Source: DASUFH01 sp036274645 | GTDB taxonomy: Bacteria; Acidobacteriota; Terriglobia; 20CM-2-55-15 | Length of the DNA stretch: 14,485 nt | Direction of reading: 5' to 3' | Assembly (NCBI GenBank): GCA_036274645.1 | Contig: DASUFH010000085.1 | Location: 1 to 14,485 of the forward strand | In this document: positions 14,443-14,485 of the stretch, piece by piece | How the letters are laid out: each line of letters opens with the position of its first letter | How positions within the stretch are numbered: the stretch's first letter is position 1 | Made by a program: the position numbers and the translations under genes | The notes under the pieces: generated by a model | Seen by the model: the letters and a program-made list of their open reading frames with translations, nothing else | Databases searched by the model: none | What the model was told of the DNA's origin: nothing

Positions 14443-14485
14443 CGCAAGGGGCGCCCGGAATCCTTGCGCCCCTTGCGGGGCGCAA
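14443..14485. repeat. Overlapping GC hairpins, set 2 (window edge)
   Basis: CGCAAGGGGCGC (14443-14454) is the exact complement of 14466-14477, while TTGCGCCCC (14464-14472) pairs with GGGGCGCAA (14477-14485) around TTGC. The arms overlap, so only one form can exist at a time. It may be the terminator of a gene to the right, or an intergenic palindromic repeat cut by the window end. Confidence 0.5.

Noticed and set aside
14259..14447. 62-residue minus-strand ORF that resembles a lipoprotein start (SFCFALSACA)
   Set aside because: It has no proper RBS, consists largely of the GC palindromes, and runs into the TIM-barrel leader; chance is more likely.
1..14485. tRNA, rRNA or CRISPR array
   Set aside because: No cloverleaf, rRNA core segment or regularly spaced direct repeats were seen on either strand.

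Overview
This GC-rich window most likely comes from an Acidobacteriota genome or a close relative. This is inferred from gene content: a secreted ankyrin-repeat protein next to a Tat-exported DUF1552 protein and a PSCyt/PSD-type (DUF1587/1592/1588/1585) cytochrome c protein, a secreted protein of carboxypeptidase-regulatory-like domains, and a Tat-exported TIM-barrel protein. No rRNA, tRNA or taxonomic marker is present, so the assignment is tentative.

Layout. Positions 1-5874 (minus strand) hold a tight three-gene operon read right to left: a PSCyt1/PSD/PSCyt3 cytochrome c protein (803 aa), a DUF1552 protein (468 aa) and an ankyrin protein that runs off the left edge (661 aa visible). A good sigma70-like promoter (TTGGGA-17-TATATT) precedes it. 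Positions 6009-6709 are a decayed mobile element bounded by a 15-bp perfect inverted repeat; it carries a RAYT/Y1 (IS200-like) transposase broken by two single-base frameshifts. Its right end supplies the stop codons of both the transposase remnant and the convergent gcvP. Positions 6704-9544 (minus) are a full-length single-chain glycine dehydrogenase, GcvP.

Positions 9536-9610 and 11133-11207 are two copies (73 of 75 bases identical) of the gcvP promoter-RBS-start region. They bracket about 1.5 kb that holds one gene for a predicted exported beta-rich protein of unknown function (9749-10906, minus). Just beyond the second copy lies a perfect 29-bp-arm hairpin (11226-11285) that shares a 12-mer with the ends of the mobile element.

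Positions 11392-13283 (plus) hold a doubtful 117-codon ORF and a secreted multi-domain beta-sandwich protein. It converges with a Tat-exported sugar phosphate isomerase/epimerase-like TIM-barrel protein (13295-14227, minus). The last 150 bases are rich in overlapping GC hairpins.

How they work together: the left operon looks like one envelope system, with a Sec-exported c-type cytochrome, a Tat-exported DUF1552 protein and an exported ankyrin scaffold. GcvP is housekeeping one-carbon metabolism. The rest are exported single genes without a shared pathway that I can see. The 9.5-11.3 kb stretch and the mobile element are the most recently rearranged parts.
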